From: CAYLNG01 sp964497855
GTDB lineage: Bacteria > Verrucomicrobiota > Kiritimatiellia > SS1-B-03-39 > UBA6053
Assembly: GCA_964497855.1 (NCBI GenBank)
Contig: CAZCFM010000150.1
Span: forward strand, 1 to 7,912
Direction: 5' to 3'
Length of the DNA stretch: 7,912 nt
Below are positions 7,525-7,912 of the stretch, piece after piece. Numbering within the stretch: the first letter of the stretch is position 1; every line of letters starts with the position of its first letter. Below the pieces are notes generated by a model, which saw only the letters and a list, made by a program, of their open reading frames with translations, had not been told where the DNA came from and searched no databases. A program made the position numbers and the translations under genes.

Positions 7525-7577
7525 CGGGTTTTTGTTCGTGGGTGCCCATGTGGGGCTAACAAACCTCTTTTTCAGAA

Positions 7578-7589
7578 TTTTTATAAAAA
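7578..7589 (-). promoter_or_regulatory. AT-rich palindrome with possible -10 for the DUF805 gene
   Basis: TTTTTATAAAAA is a perfect 12-bp palindrome in an AT-rich block (about 7561-7632) inside an otherwise GC-rich window. Read on the minus strand it contains TATAAA (plus 7580-7585), a good -10 candidate about 70 bases upstream of the DUF805 start. The hexamer 17 bases further upstream (TAACCG) is not a -35 match, so the promoter call is tentative. Nothing else recognisable is seen in the 7525-7678 gap. Confidence 0.3.
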
Positions 7590-7678
7590 CAAAGCAAAAT
7601 TCCGGTTATTCACAAAACAAAGATCACAATCACGGACTCCCTTTCGCATGTCACAGGATATTGAACCTCACTTCGGAA

Positions 7679-7912
7679 TCACGTCACCTGCCGCAGCGAC
7701 TTCATTCCCACCCAGCCGCCTTTGATCGTTTTGCCCGCTTTTTTGCGCTTCGGCCCAAAACAGCTCTTATGTTCCTCCATCAGGCCCTGCAGGAACTCGC
7801 CACTTCCCACCGCAACGCCCCGCGTGAAGACCGCATCGCGTTTGTGCAGTCGTTCGGACACAGGCACCTCCCCTTGTTTCTCGAACTCCGCCACCACTTC
7901 CGCCGACGAAAA
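7679..7912 (-). CDS. C-terminal part of a Y1/REP-associated tyrosine transposase-like protein (cut by window edge)
   Basis: The frame is open to the right edge and ends at TGA (7679-7681), giving 77 residues of a protein whose N-terminus lies outside the window. The visible part reads EVVAEFEKQGEVPVSERL, then a segment with FTRGVAVGSGEFLQGL and HKSCFGPKRKKAGKTIKG, ending in MKSLRQVT. This follows the pattern at the C-terminus of many TnpA-REP/Y1-transposase-related proteins: F.dG.vlGs..Fv......r.rFG.kRk.gar...G....LR. The catalytic HUH and tyrosine motifs would be upstream of the edge and cannot be checked. A GTG at 7895-7897 is in frame but probably internal. In known families these proteins act on single-stranded REP hairpins; no REP hairpin is recognisable in the adjacent gap. 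The assignment rests on motif memory, not a search. Confidence 0.65.
   Translation of the reverse strand, partial: FSSAEVVAEFEKQGEVPVSERLHKRDAVFTRGVAVGSGEFLQGLMEEHKSCFGPKRKKAGKTIKGGWVGMKSLRQVT

Noticed and set aside
7648..7725. 25-codon plus-strand frame starting with ATG in the right gap
   Set aside because: It has no ribosome site and no recognisable sequence, and it runs antisense into the transposase-like gene.

Overview
The window is a GC-rich bacterial chromosomal segment. It holds four complete, well-supported genes, one small membrane-protein gene and the tail of a transposase-like gene. The sequence itself does not settle the host. A plant/trypanosomatid-type cofactor-independent phosphoglycerate mutase, a SWIM-containing SNF2 ATPase, uneven use of Shine-Dalgarno sites and a REP-transposase-type C-terminus would all suit Verrucomicrobiota or a related PVC lineage. 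That is an inference of modest confidence.

Layout: (1) 3-1658, minus strand: gpmI, a glycolytic phosphoglycerate mutase with all expected metal and substrate motifs. (2) 1659-1764: a 106-bp divergent intergenic region with a candidate gpmI promoter. (3) 1765-2445 and 2442-3824, plus strand: an OmpR/PhoB-type response regulator and a membrane sensor histidine kinase, joined by a 4-base ATGA overlap. (4) 3825-3952: a 128-bp gap that begins with a 12-bp palindrome over the kinase stop codon. (5) 3953-7111, plus strand: a 1052-residue SWIM/SNF2 ATPase of the bacterial SNF2 type. (6) About 7111-7150: a strong hairpin between convergent genes. (7) 7166-7510, minus strand: a 114-residue DUF805 membrane protein with clearly lower GC. 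(8) 7511-7678: an AT-rich upstream region. (9) 7679-7912, minus strand: the C-terminal part of a Y1/REP-associated transposase-like protein, cut by the window edge.

How the genes relate: only the regulator and kinase form an evident functional unit, a two-component system with unknown signal and targets. gpmI is divergent from it and is probably independent. The SNF2 gene appears to be a single-gene unit, starting after its own gap and ending at the hairpin. The right end (DUF805, AT-rich gap, transposase remnant) looks more accessory than the rest. I see no clear new multi-gene system. The large uncharacterised middle of the SNF2 protein and the REP-transposase edge are the parts most worth a second look.
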